Notes: generated by a model not told the origin, from the sequence alone. 64,000 nt of DNA from Ganoderma boninense (GCA_002900995.3 CM035314.1:205754-269753); one strand, 5' to 3'. Positions 48,004 to 60,671 are shown, counted from the first letter of the stretch. Numbers and translations: made by a program.

Positions 48004-48723
48004 TGTTACGACGCATAGCCTCACATATCATTAGCGCCCTTGTTAGATAAGCTACATATAAATAGTTCCTGATGTACGGGCGGTGGGACAAGTCTTCTCC
48101 CACCACCCCATCTAGTGTACCTGTCGTAAGGCTGAACGTAGGTCAACCTATGGTTGATTGGGATTTGTACCTGCAGGTTTGGCCACTTTCAAAAGCTTGA
48201 TTGGGATCTGTATGAATCAAATCAACTTTTCACCTACAACCTGCAGGTAGCAAACCTATAAGTTATAGGTCAAATCATTGATTTGATTTGAATACTAAAT
48301 ATAGTATTTTCTCAGCTACTGTTTAAGATTTTGGTCTATTATTGAGTGTTAGTAGTCTTTTTTATGCTAGAAATATGCTTATATATGCAGTATTAAGCTA
48401 TACAAGGACAATTTATTAACTAAAGCCTCCAATTTATACTATTTTTGCTTGTTGAAGTGTGAATCAACCTACCAGTGACCCATACCCAAACCTACAAATC
48501 CAGGTCACTTTTTTCAAGATCCCTGATTCAGATTTGTGGCTGATTCATAGCACAAGTACCTGTAACCTACAGATCACAACCTATAGGTAAATATCTAGGT
48601 TCAAGCCAGGTTGAACTGCATGAAACCTGGACCTATGTTCAGCCTTAACCCGTCGCCCTCAATATAGGACGTTGACAAGTTATGCTCGGGGCTTTGAGAA
48701 GCACCCCTCCTTGTGACTTTACA
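48004..48723 (+). repeat. 5' LTR of element 2, with a MITE inside
   Basis: Starts TGTTACGACGCATAGCC at 48004 and ends TTGTGACTTTACA at 48723. Without the 521-bp MITE and one target duplication it is about 190 bp, the same length as the LTR of element 1. The LTR end was set by comparing the two copies, which lose similarity right after TTTACA. A clear primer-binding site was not found directly after it. Confidence 0.85.
48127..48647. mobile_element. hAT-like MITE A (521 bp)
   Basis: Ends TAAGGCTGAAC(G/A)TAGGTC, 18 bp with one mismatch, in inverted orientation. The flanks ACCTGTCG (48119-48126) and ACCCGTCG (48648-48655) are an 8-bp target duplication with one later change. The uninterrupted target is seen in the LTR of element 1 (CCTGTCGCCCTCAAT). 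It contains no gene. About twenty copies of AGGT/ACCT, many as the palindrome ACCTGCAGGT or near it, fill both sides; a random 521-bp sequence would hold about four. Confidence 0.9.
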
Positions 48724-48755
48724 TCTTTTTTAACTCACTTTTGTCTTACATTCTG

Positions 48756-48866
48756 GGCGACACTCGACTTGATTCGCCTCGACACCTCAAGACAACCTCT
48801 CGGCGACACTCAGTAGGACTCGCCGCGAGCAAAATTACCTATCGGACGACTCCTCAGGCGACACTC
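48756..48866 (+). repeat. Leader repeats of element 2
   Basis: GGCGACACTC occurs at 48756, 48802 and 48857, each followed 5-10 nt later by a (A/T)GACT(T/C)GCC-type sequence. They lie in the untranslated leader between LTR and gag. They could be an RNA structure used for packaging or translation, or only a local duplication. Confidence 0.6.
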
Positions 48867-48907
48867 TTCAAGACTTGCCTCGATTCGTATTCGATCCCGA
48901 CCCCAAC

Positions 48908-51649
48908 ATGTCTTACTCTCGGTATGGCTCCCTGTCGCGGGACGAGCCCCCCCACTTCCCTCAGCCCGTGCCGCAATGGGCACAACCCCCCATTCACCTC
49001 CCACCAGCGGTGGATGACACTACTCTCCCCGATGCTGCGAGTTTCGCGACAGCATTGTCCCAAGGCTCCAGCCGTGATGAAGGAGAGTATTCGCACACCG
49101 TCACGTTGAGCGATGGTGTCAACACAGTACATCTCCCCACTCGCACTCACCCGCTTCCAGCGGCCTACCACTCCCCGCTGTCTCCGTCTCCACGACGAGA
49201 TGGCTACTCGTCCATCCTGAGCATGGATCAGACGAGTGTGGTAGGCCCTGGGTATCCAGCGACGGGTGGGCCCAACACCACGGCAACCACGGCCCTGCCT
49301 CACTCGACACCCAATGTCGAGTACGCCCAACGCTGGGGAATCCCTCAACCTGCTCCACCTGCATCGCTGCCAGCCTCGACTGCGCCAAGAGCCGCCAGTT
49401 CGCTGTCGACGCGTACTGGTGTAGCTGCACCACCAACCCCCCGTCAAGTGATAGCCTTGTTCGAGGCAGCACTAACCTCATCCCAGAGCTCCCTGCAGGA
49501 GCAACTAACATTACGATCTCAACAGTTATCTGAGCATGCGAGCAACCTTTCATCGCTGCATGCTCAGTCCAACGCCATACTCCGCAAGTATGCTGAGGAG
49601 GTGCGTGCTGCTCAAGCACGCACTAATTGGGCTCTCAACGACAACCAACTTATGCTCTGAGACCTCGAGCGAACAATCACTGAGTCTCGGCGTTCACTAG
49701 GTCTCCCGCCGCTTGCCTCTGCTGTTTCGCCAGATCCTGTCCCGATCCCACCTCCTGTGTCTCCCTCTGCTCCACCCTTGCACTTGCCCCCATATGGGAT
49801 GCCTCGAGCGGACGATGTGCGAGCTCACACATCGCCCCCGCAGGCCGAGGGTATGCCCCCCATGCATCACAACAATTGTACGATGCCCTGCCTGCCGCAC
49901 GAGCCACTGGAGGACTACGACCAGCGGATCGGGTGCGCTGCCCGGCAACATAGTCGGATTGCGCAAGCAATCCAGCCGAGCATAGCTAGTTTAGCTCAGA
50001 GTGTGCATAGTTTAACCATGAATGACAGTAGTACTCAGTCATCGATGGGTGCGACTGCACACACTTCTACGGTACATATCCCGCCACTTGGACATGCGGT
50101 GAATGACCAATATGCTGATTATTGGTCCACCTATGAGAATATTCTAGATGAACAGCATGCTCGTGAATGCCGCGAGCTGCATCGAATGCAACAAGCTGCC
50201 TCGAGTGCAGAACCATCTGCCACACCGCGTGCGCAGGGCAGGAATCCCGTACCACTGACCTCAGTGCATTTCGACGCAAACGTGCCTTTGCCGTCTGTGT
50301 CGAACGTTCAGACTGCATATGCTAATCAGCACCAGCCGCTGCCCATTTACACGGCTGGTCAGCCTATTAGTGTGTTACAGTCTGCAGCTGGGCCTTCAAG
50401 CATTCCTAGAGGCGATGGGTTCGGAGCGCGCTCCTCGAACCCTCACCTCGACGGACTTATTCAACAGATAATACAAAACATCCGCTATAAAGTTGGCCAA
50501 GCCTTGCCACCGTTACCTGAGGGTGCCAAGCAGCCAAAAGTCGAGATGCCCGACAAATATCCCGGCACGAGTGACCACCAGGTATTCTACCATTGGCTTG
50601 ATGGTGTGCTGAACTAGATGCGCGCATACAATCTGTGCGGACCCGAGGCAGACTTCCATCGTTTCCGATACCTCCGCCAGCACTTGATCAAAGAAGTGGA
50701 GGAGTGGTATGTCCAAGAGGTCGACCACCCCTCCATCCAGAACACACCAAGCTTCGAGGATGCGATCTGTGCGATGCACGCCAGATTCATACACTCGAAC
50801 ACAGCGGCAAAAGTGACTGAGGTGTTCGCGCAGTGTGCCTATTCTCATTGTGGGGGTGTTGAGAAGTTCGCTGAAGATTTGAGGCAGCGGGCTTCTGAGA
50901 TGATAGAACATCCCAGCCTGTACGAGATGCGCATGCGGTTATTTCATGGACTCCCAGAACTAATGATTAAGGATCTGCGAGTATACAGGAGAATATCGCC
51001 GGAGTACTGCACCTGGGACACGATCCTCGAGCACGCACGTCAGCTCGAGGAGGCGTACCGCCCCAATGATGCGGCCCCTTCCCAATCCTCCAGTACGCAC
51101 CATGAACGGCTGCACGGCGAGCACCGTCAGAATGACCGTGACCGTTCTCGGTCGCGATCGCGAGGACGGGTTGGCGAACATCGCTATGACAAACTCCCTC
51201 AAGAACACCGCAGTCGGTGACAATCGCAGCCGCAACAATCGCGACCGCTGCCCATCCAAGACATGATTCCCGCTGCGCCCACCTACGCCAGGCCCGTCTG
51301 CGCCAAAGGACGGCGCATGCTTCGCATGTGGGAAGGTGGGTCACTTCAAAGGTGACCCACAGTGCCCTAAAAACAGAGAAAACAGTCAGTCCACATCCAC
51401 AACGATTCATAACAAGCCACGCTTCCACGCGCAGTGAGTTCTATCTGCGTCGGAGGACCAGACCCAGCCAGACATGCGAAACGGCTGGGGAGGCTCGCAG
51501 TATGAATCAGAACCTCACTCCACTGGTTCAGAAGGCGAACCAGAGGGGGAGGACGAGGACGAGGGCTCAGAAATATTGCGAGCACATGCAATGCGCATCC
51601 TGGAACAGGAAAGGTCAGTATCAATGCACGCAATGCACCAGACAACAGT
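48908..51649 (+). pseudogene. Gag of element 2
   Basis: Starts at ATG 48908 (MSYSRYGSLSRDEPP). It has a Pro/Ser/Thr-rich amino half, a coiled coil (RSQQLSEHASNLSSLHAQSN, about 49520-49575), and a Gag core after 50530 (KVEMPDKYPGTSDHQVFYHW, then AMHARFIHSNTAAKV). A CCHC knuckle lies at nt 51318-51365, with six residues between His and the last Cys. In-frame stops are TGA 49658 and TAG 50615, and a one-base shift near 51210 is needed to reach the knuckle. After the knuckle a TGA (codon CGA in element 1) breaks the link to the protease. The reading runs into the hAT insertion at 51658. Confidence 0.75.
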
Positions 51650-51657
51650 CAAAGAAG

Positions 51658-54600
51658 TAGGCTGTAGCACGGGTGACCCGCGGGTGTCGGAAGTTCAACC
51701 CCCACCCTCACCCGCGGTTTACCCTCACCCGTAACCCGCGGGTTATCGCGGGTTAGGGTTTTAAGCGCCGGGTGCGGGTATAGCACGGGTACGGGTCGAT
51801 AGACGGGTGGGCACGGGTTGCATCGATGAAATAATGAGATTTCTGAGGTGGAGCCCCATATTACCAATCCGATAATCCGTGCGTACGGTCCCTCCAGGAG
51901 CGTAGAGGATTGCTAGTAGTCTGACATTGGGCTCAAGATCTCAGTACATACACAATGCTTAGCTACATGTATACACTCTAAATCACATCGTAGTACTTTC
52001 GCGATCACCGACGGTCTACATTGACATCCACCCGATCCCACCCAGGTAGAAGCTCAAAAGGTGTGTCGTCGTCGTCGACGTCGGCTACCTGGGCGGCCTT
52101 TCGCAGGTCAGAATGATTCACGAAGCCCACGCGAGACCACGCGCCGACGCAAAGCACAGCGCATGTGGTCTGGGCGTTCATGCGGCTGCGGATATGGGAG
52201 AGGAGGAGGCGGCCTTTACTAAAAACGCGTTCGACGTCGACGGAGGTGGCTACTCGGAGCGATGTGTGAGCGGGGGGATGGCGAGCGCGGATATCGGTCG
52301 GTTACGACGTACCTGGGATGCTCAGATAATCGAGGGCCATGCGGGAGAGGTGTGGATAAAGGGCGCGGCGGTCTGCCCACCAGAGGAGGGGGTCTTCAGT
52401 GTGCTCTGCGGGGACGGCTAGGTAGCGCTGCAACTCGTCTCCCTTCTCGGACACTTGGAGCCATGTGATGGACGCGAGGGCGTCGAAAATATTCTCATCC
52501 TGTCAATGTTTGGGCAATCAGTACACAACAGGTGAGGATGAGGAGAACGCAGGGTGGCAGACTCACGTCAGGAAGATCATCAAAGTCATCCTCATCGCTT
52601 GCGACCTCGCGCGAAGAAGAACGTGCAGAAGGAGCATGGGGAGCGTCGTCGTCGTCGTCCTGGTCGCCCGGCTCACCATCCTCGCCCTCACTGTCACTGG
52701 CAGTGCGTCCGGAGTACGCCCGCTCGTACTCCTCCCGTAACAGCTCTCGCGCCGTGGCTTGCCAACCTGCGGGCCAACGGAACCTCTTGAAATATTCTAA
52801 CTTGTGGGATGGGTGCAGCACTGTTTAGAAAAACGGTTAGCCAGCGTCGAGAACAGGCAGCGAATGGGTAAAACTCACTCATCGCAATCCGATAAGTGTC
52901 GGACATGTCCGTGTATGAGTAGTACTTATTGAGCGCGTTCTTCGCGAGGCCGCACGCGACCCGGATCGCCTTCGCGTACTTCTCAGATCGCAAGGCGTTG
53001 GTGAGCACCTTGTCGATGTGATCCATGACCGGGATCACTTGTGCGAGGTTGGGCGTGGCACGAGAGAAGAAGAGGGTAGCGTGCTTGAAGACCTGCAGCA
53101 CATTGTCCGTGGCGAGGACGATGGCGACGTCGTGAGGGTGAGGATTGGGTGGAGGACCAGCGCCAGGGGGCAGGCCAGCGAGAAGCAGAGAGGCAGGCAA
53201 GTAGGAGGAGAGGGGCATGCCGACAGGTCGAGTAGGTTGTAGGCCCGGACGAGGAGGCGCGCGGTCGCGACGTATGGTGGATTTGAACACGGTCAACAAA
53301 GTTCAAACCTAGAAATAAGGTTGCAAGCGGCGCACGAACCTTCAAAACCTTCTCGAGCTGCGTAGCCACCGCCCACTCTTCCTTCGAGAGCTCGTACCCC
53401 CGCAACCCGTTGTCCGTCCGCTCACACATCTGCTTGTACGGGAGGTGATACTCGAGGACCATTGCGAGCATATCGTAAGTTGAGTTCCATCGGGTACGCA
53501 CATCGCGGGGGACTAATCGCTCGGGCAGGTCATGCAATGCGACGGCCTCCTTCCAGGCAGGAAGGAGGATGGTACTGGAGTTCACGACTTTAGACGCAAA
53601 CGTCCTGATCTGTGCGGGCCCGAGACATTGGTGAGCATCTCCCCGGAGCTGTGGTTAATCGGAACTTACCTTCGCCAGGAGCAACTTCACCGGACGGACA
53701 GCCTCGGCGAACTCGGCCTGCTCCTTGGCAGTCATATCGGCCATGGCGTCCACCTCCTCCTCTCCATCCAGCACGACGTCTGGGTCGTATTCTTGCACCT
53801 CGTCCTCGTCCTCACCGACCTCCGAGTCGGGCGTCTCCTCCACGGGCTGTGCTTCAGCGCCTTCTGCTACGACGAGTTCTGCTATCTCCGGGTCGTCCTC
53901 ATCCTTTCCCTCAGTCGTCTTCTTTTGCGCGCGCGTGTCGAAGTGACAAACCAGATTCTTCCCACCCACGATGTTGAGAATGTGCAGGAAACAGCGGATG
54001 CGCGCTGCGAGGCCCTCGAAGACCGGGAGGTTCTCGTCCGACGCGAGCTCTTCAACCATAGTATCGTTATTCGACACGTTGTCGCACGTCACGCACTTGA
54101 TCTATCAAATCCAAATGTAAGCATTTATTTTTCGCGCCCATCAGACCTTCTACTAACCTTGTGGTCGATCCCAAACTCCTTCAGGATTTTCGCGAAGGCG
54201 GCGGCCAGATTGACGCCGGTATGAGAGCATGCGACCTCAACGACATCGAGGAGGAAGCATACCGGCTGCCCCTGCTGCTCAAAATGGACAGTCACCGCGA
54301 CAAACGCGCGGTGGTTGGGAGAAGTCCACGCGTCTGTCGCGAAGTGCAGTGCGCCTTCATGTTCCTGCGGTACATCGGATCTGAGCGCGACCTCATAAAT
54401 GTCATGTAGCCAAAACTAACCTGTAACATCTTTGCGATCCGACTTCTAGAGCGCTGGAAAACATCGGCGACATCGCGCGCCACCGTGGACGCAGAGGGAA
54501 GGTAGTATCCCGGGCGCCCCGTCTTCATGAGGATCTTGAACCCAGGATCCTCGACGATACGGAACGCCCGCAGCGACTCACATACCCATTTAACGAGCTC

Positions 54601-55908
54601 CACCTGCGTCTCGGTGCGCGTGTGCTGGCGGGCACTGTAAGTGATCTGACCGGCCTTACGCTCGAAGTGCGCCGTGATTGATCCTGTCTTCAGGATGCTG
54701 CCGACGATCTCCTCGCGCGCGACTTGCACGGAAGCTGCCTCCGCCGCAGCCGCGACAGTCTCCGCACCCCAACACTTGACGGCATGCGCGCGCAGGTTCG
54801 AGGTCGACGAATGGTCCTTCGTGTCGAGGAATCGCCGCACGGTGACCGCGCACCCGCGGTTCGCACACTTGAACACATGGGAGCACCGGGTCCCTTCGTA
54901 CTGAATTTCGGGCGTTGGCTTGTAGAATGCGTAAACCGTACTGGTCCATCGCTTCTGCATCGCCTCTGCATAAGCTAATCATCAGCGTTTTTAGGTTCTT
55001 ATCTTCGCGACTGGTTTTACTCACGTAGGATGTCCTCGTCGCTCACTTCTGGCCCGGCCTCGCTCGGGGGAGTCTCCTCCTCACCGGAGTCCTCATCCAT
55101 CAGTGCGAAGCCATCTTGCTCGAACGTGTCGTCTTCTTCGACGTCCTTGCGGCTCTTCGTGGCGCCAGATTTCTTCTTCCCTTCACGAGCCTTCGCGCCT
55201 GGGACGCCGGCGCCACCCTTCGCAACGCTTGTGCTCGCAGCCCCGCCCTTGGGGCCCTTCTTGGTGCCAGAACCTGTGGATGGGTTCGTGTTCGACTTGA
55301 TGGAAGAGTCTTCGGCTCCTGCATAAGAGCCGAGACTCGTGAGCAGGGAAGCGGGTCTGATCAGCAGCCGAAACAAGACTTCGAGTTCATACCTCCGGCG
55401 TTGCCACGGCCTCGGGGCTTCTTTGAGGGAGGCGATTTTGTCGCGGTTGCAGTACCTGCGCGTTTACGGTTTCTTCCCATGTTGAATGTGTCGGTAACGG
55501 GAGAACAAGAGGCTGGGTCTTGGGGTTCTGTTGATTTGTTGTTGTATTTCTCAAAGGCCATCTGTCGCTGTGGCTTGGAACTGTATAGTACTTGCATAAT
55601 CAGTCTCTAATAGTATATACACTCTATGTTGTACAACATAATGGCACATGCGCACAAAAACGAGGCAGTCGGGCTTGGATAATCAGTTCGCGGCCCTCTG
55701 AATGGTCGGAGATCTCTACGTGCGCCAATGCAATTGCGTTGGATGAGATATTTCGAAGCCCGCGGGCGCCTATGCGGGCGGCTACACCCGCACCCGCACG
55801 CTCGGGTGCGGCTGAGGTCGAGGGTCTGAAAATCCATACCCCCACCCTTACCCTTGGCTTATACCCTTGATAACCCTCGAGGGTGGCTGACACCCTTGCT
55901 TTAGCCTA
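51658..55908 (-). mobile_element. Complete hAT transposon 2 (4.25 kb)
   Basis: Left end TAGGCTGTAGCACGGGTG and inverted right end TAGGCTAAAGCAAGGGTG differ at three of 18 positions. The perfect 8-bp target duplication CAAAGAAG lies at 51650-51657 and 55909-55916. The uninterrupted site is visible in element 1 near 2513 (GTCGAAGAAGTCGAAGATG). Both subterminal regions are filled with GGGTR/YACCC motifs (51670-51830 and 55785-55900). One minus-strand transposase gene is inside. Confidence 0.95.
52005..55480 (-). CDS. hAT transposase 2, BED-finger type, spliced
   Basis: Starts near ATG 55480 (MGRNRKRAGTATATK) with a basic, Pro/Ser-rich nuclear-type region and then an acidic region (55250-55020). 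A BED-like finger follows (CSHVFKC ... LRAHAVKCWG, about 54890-54770). The RNase H-like core shows CDNVSNNDTMVEELA (54090-54045), RCFLHILNIV (54005-53970) and DVRTRWNSTYDML (53510-53470). The dimerisation block SVDVERVFSKGRLLLSHIRS lies at about 52245-52185, after an intron at about 52312-52253. Stop TGA is at 52005. An acidic insert sits between the second and third core motifs. Domains are complete and introns have GT-AG ends, so it may be functional. It differs clearly from hAT transposase 1 in sequence. Confidence 0.85.
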
Positions 55909-55916
55909 CAAAGAAG

Positions 55917-56548
55917 TTGAAGATGAGGATGTCACAGCTGAACGGCTGCGACGCCAGGAGCGTGCTAGCCTGGAAGACGGACAAAGCACTGTTCACCTCC
56001 AAGCCATGCATACTGCAACCACGCACAAGAAGCCAATGGAATTTCGATCCATGGTGCGACGGAGGGACTCCGTTTCGAACGCACAGCCAGACCACGACCC
56101 CAACAAGCAGGCTGTACAAAGTGCCATGGTCGAGGTCGCAGGCGGGCTGGCATACACCATGTTTGACTCCGGCAGCACTACCAACGGCCTCACACCCGAG
56201 TACTGCCATATCATGCGTGTGCTGAAAGTCGTGCTTGAAGAGCAAGTCGTATTGCAGCTTGGATGCTCAGGATCTCGTTCAAAAATCAACTTTGGAACGA
56301 GAACCCCAGTATCAATTGGCCCTCTCAAGACCGTCAAGACTTACTTTGACATAGTAAACCTTGACAGATATGACTGTGTATTTGGAACACCGTTCATGAA
56401 TGAACACGGTGTCGCTCTGGACTTCAAACGGCGGGAAATCATGATTGGAGGCCAGCGTATTCGAGCCTTCACTCACGAGGAAGATGCTGCTTTCCGTGCC
56501 AATCACCGTCAAGCACGGGGCACAGAGAGCAAAAACACCTCGAGCTGA
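55917..56548 (+). pseudogene. Aspartic protease of element 2
   Basis: Resumes directly after the right-hand target duplication of hAT 2 and continues the gag-protease reading (VEDEDVTAERLRR). The active-site DSGST starts at nt 56165. The reading ends at TGA 56546-56548, at the same place as in element 1, with a second in-frame TGA 12 codons on, also shared. The domain itself has no break. Confidence 0.85.
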
Positions 56549-56593
56549 CTAGCCAAGGACCGCGGTGCATCCGTCAAATCAAGATGAACAACC

Positions 56594-57850
56594 GTGGAAG
56601 AAGTCGAGGACCCTGACGTCCTCGAGGCCAAGGCCAAGTCCAAGCTACCATGGGACCACCCCTCACTCATACTACCCTTGGACGACGAGGATAGAGAGGT
56701 CGAGGAGCTCCCAATACCGCGACGTACTGACAAAAATAATAAAACAGAAACAGACACAGCGGCGAAACACCCGTGATCCATGCACATCAACTACCCGGAC
56801 TGCGAGTACTTCGCATACTCGAGAATCAAGCCTAAGCCGTGTGACAGAAAGAGCGGCATGCCCGGGCTCACACACCATGACATGATTGTGCCTCACTCCT
56901 CACGAGGAGTGAGACGTGACCAGTATGGCCGCGAAGACCCACTTGGAGTGAACAAAGAAATGGAAAAGGAAATAAAATTATACTTTCAGGACTCACATAA
57001 AAGCGGCCCACAAGAACACACTCCTCGTCCACCGTCGGATGAGGATATCCCAGCCTTGAAGGATAAATGGATGGAGGAAGTCGCCGACTTGATTGGCGAC
57101 ATCCCCCTCAAGCTCCCACCTATGCGAGAGATTAACCATCGAATTCCACTTGTTGACGATGGCAAACGTTACACGTACCACCACCTGCGCTGTCCCGACA
57201 CTCTCAAGGGTGAGCTTTGAGAGAAAATGGACAAGTACTTGAAAGCTGGATGGTGGGAGATGCGGCCTGTGTCGCAAGCCGCACCTCTACTCTGTGTTCC
57301 AAAGAAAAACGGTAAGCTTCGTACGGTCATCGACGCGCGACAACGAAACGACAATACTATCAAGGATGTGACACCGTTCCCGGACCAGGAGACGATCCGG
57401 AACGACGTCGCGCAGGCCAAGTACTAGTCAAAAATCGATATGTCTGACACCTACGAGCAGATCCGCATCGAGGCAGCAGTCATATGGAAGACTGCCTTCT
57501 CGATGATCTATGGCACCGCTGTGTTGTACGTCATGCAGCAGGGGGACTGCAATGCCCCCAGCACCTTTCAATGCCTCATGACTTGGATCTTCTGCGAATA
57601 CATTGGTGTATTCGTCCATGTATATTTGGATGATATATTTGTGTTTTCGAGCTCCGTCGAGGAACACGAACAGCATCTGAAGTTCGTGTTTGCGCGTCTC
57701 TGCGAACACAAGCTGTATCTCAGAAAGTCGAAGTTCGACTTGTATTCCAAGCACATGGAGTGCCTCGGTCATCTCATCGACGACCGCGGCCTCCACGCTG
57801 ACTCCGACAACTATCTCGCATCCGAGATTGGAGACCAATGCGGTCACTGA
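56594..57850 (+). pseudogene. Reverse transcriptase of element 2
   Basis: The position of the ATG used in element 1 (3199) is GTG here. Stops: TGA at about 56774, TGA 57218 (CGA in element 1) and TAG 57425 (TGG in element 1). The catalytic YLDD is present at nt 57623-57634. A one-base loss at about 57805-57835 shifts the frame into the next ORF. The RT domain is otherwise colinear with element 1. Confidence 0.85.
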
Positions 57851-60405
57851 ACGAGGTCCAACATTTCCTCGGCCTCGTACAGTACCTCGCTCATTTCCTA
57901 CCAGATGTGTCGGCATTCACGTCTCCACTTGAGTCAATCTGCAAACATGGGCAGCCATTCCACTGGCGCCCCATCCATCAGGCTTGCCTCGAGCGGATCA
58001 AGGCCCTCGCCAGTTGTACGCCCATCCTCAAACCTATTAACCCCGAGTCCGACGAGCCCATCTGGGTCATAACGGACGCCTCCGTGTATGGTGTCGGGGC
58101 CATGTATGGCCAGGGCCTCGACTGGCGGACATGCCGTCCCGCTGCGTTGATGTCCAAGAAGTTTTCGGCCGCGCAGCGTTCCTACAAAACATACAAGCAG
58201 GAGGCACTCGGTGTGATCGAGGCCCTTATGAAATGGGAGGACAGGTTAGTCGGCCGCAAATTCTATATTGCGACCGACCACCAGGCTCTCACTCAGATGC
58301 GTACCACAATCCGCGAGATGCGGAACAGCCATCTCATTCGATGGTCTGAGTATATCAACAGATTCGACGCGCAGATTATGCATGTCGAAGGTGAAGAAAA
58401 TAAAGTAGCGGATTGCTTATCCCGCTATTACGAAAATGACACACCCGAGGATGAACACCCGCATGCAATCTACGTGAACGCGGACGTCCAACTCAACCCT
58501 GAGCTCGACGAGCTTCCCGATTTACGACAAGAAGTAATTGAGCACGATGTCGCGATTCGCATCATGGAGCTCAGGCGAAACCCTAAGCCCAAGGCCAAGG
58601 ACCCAAACAATGTTGCAGACGTCATATTCAAGTGCAGACCTCGGGCTGTCAAGCTCCGAGACCAAGTCAAAGAACACATTGTCGAGGCCGAGGGCATAGC
58701 CGAAGCCGCTCGACTCATCGACGAACCATCTCACGAGATAGATGGCAAGGAGCTCAAACCTGCTAGTGACAGTGCGACGGCGGAAAGATCCCACTGGGCC
58801 GCCGCCGAACCCACACTGCGGGATGCGCTGCAAGATGGTCCAAAGCTCGATTCGATTGTCGAGTTCGAGCCCGGACTGCTGAACGCCCTGAAGCAGGGAT
58901 ATGCAGACGACTCGCTATTCAAAAAGGTGATAGCGAGCCTGTCGGCATACCCGAACTTCACAATACAAGACAGGCTGCTGTACGTTCAAACCTGTATTGG
59001 GTTCGAATGTCTCTGCATTTCATGGACAAAATACAAAAACAAAAGAAAACTCACTGAGATTATGCTAGATATCGGTCATTGTACACTCGGTCACCTCGGT
59101 CATTGTACACTTGGTCACCTCGGTCTGCGCAAGACGAACGAGTACTTGCGACGCTGGGTCTGGTGGCCCTGGATGACCGCCGAGGTTTACAGGTTCTGCG
59201 CGACCTGTGGAACTTGTCAGATGTCTAAAACCAGCAATAGGCCAACTGCCGGATGGCTCCACTTGCTCCCGATTCCACTATTCCCCTGGCAGTCCATGGG
59301 TATGGACTTTCTCGGACCATTCCCAGATGTTGATGGGTTTAACTACATCTGGGTGGTCATATGCTGTCTCACCTGCATGGTGCACCTTATCGCTTGCAAG
59401 GTCACCAATACCGCAACTGATTTAGCCGCTATCTACGTGCATGAAGTGGTGCGCCTGCATGGTGTGCCCAAGTCGATCGTCTCAGACCGAGACTCGAAAT
59501 TCACCTCGCGGTTTTGGCATGAGGTACACCGCCTGCTAGGCACCAACTTGCTCATGTCCACGGTGTTCCATCCGCAGACAGATGGCGCCTCCAAGCGTGC
59601 TATCTGGAATGTTGGCCAAATATTACGAGCCCTAGTCAATCCCGACCAGACTAACTGGCTGGACAAACTCCCGCTCGTGGAGTTTGCTATAAACTCGAGC
59701 GTGAGTGCATCGACAGGGTTTTCTCCATTCGAGCTCAACTACGGCTACATGCCAAAGATGAGCTCGTTTCCCAACGTCCCTGGCACGTTTCCTGGCACGA
59801 CCGCCTTTGCCGAGCGTGCCAGGCACAATCTCGAACGGGCCCATGATGCCCTGATCGAAGCACAAATTAACTCGACTCACCAGGCCAATAAACATCACAA
59901 CAGCGATGCACCGGTTTTCAAAATTGGTGATCTTGTTTACCTGTCTACGGCAAACCTGTCACTACCGAAAGGCCGGGCCCGTAAACTCGCCCCAAAGTAC
60001 GTCGGGCCATTCGCCATACTTGAGGCACATCCGGATACATCAACCTATACGATCGATATTCCCGAGGATCTGAGACGGCGGAGGGTGCATCCAACGTTCA
60101 ACATGAGCTTATTGAAGCCTCACGAAGCGAACGATGAACTGTTATTCCCGGCTCGCAAAGTCAAACACTTCTATGACTTTGGAATGCCAAGCGACCTTGA
60201 GTGGCAGGTTGACGAAATCACCGGCCACAGATGGGACGATGGCAAGCTAGAACTGCTGGTCCATTGGACAGCAGGAGAGCACACCTGGGAGTCGCTCGAT
60301 GACTGTACTGAGCTGCAGGCATTGGACGACTACCTGCAGCTCCTCGGCGTCGAGGACCCCGCACATCTGCCGCGACGCTCTCGTGACATCACAGCTGAAA
60401 CCTAA
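57838..60405 (+). pseudogene. RNase H, integrase and chromodomain of element 2
   Basis: An 855-codon open frame. It carries the end of RT, RNase H (VITDASVYGVGAMYG, ATDHQALTQ), the integrase zinc-binding part, the DDE core and a chromodomain (about 60200-60340, WQVDEITGHRW). An in-frame 24-bp tandem duplication at 59074-59121 repeats GHCTLGHL inside the HHCC region. The catalytic residues are Asp (nt 59305) and Asp (59485), but the expected Glu at 59593 is Lys (AAG; GAA in element 1). Integrase activity is therefore expected to be lost although the frame is open. The first codon is only the point where the shifted frame opens, not a true start. Confidence 0.85.
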
Positions 60406-60671
60406 TCTCCAATCTGGGTGGCTGAACCTGGTAGCCGCTGAGGCGTACCGAGCTCACCACATGATACCGCCTATCCTGCTGTCACAGTTCACGCTGATCA
60501 CGATCCCTCCTGGTTTCCGACATTCCCTTATCTGCTCACACTATTTCACCCCAACGTATTCAAAACTCGAGGTCGGGCACCGGCTGCTCGACATCTTCCA
60601 AAAACAATCCCACCACCGCTCGATCACTGCTCGCACATCACACCTCACTCTTGTTCCTCTCGCCTCCTGCG

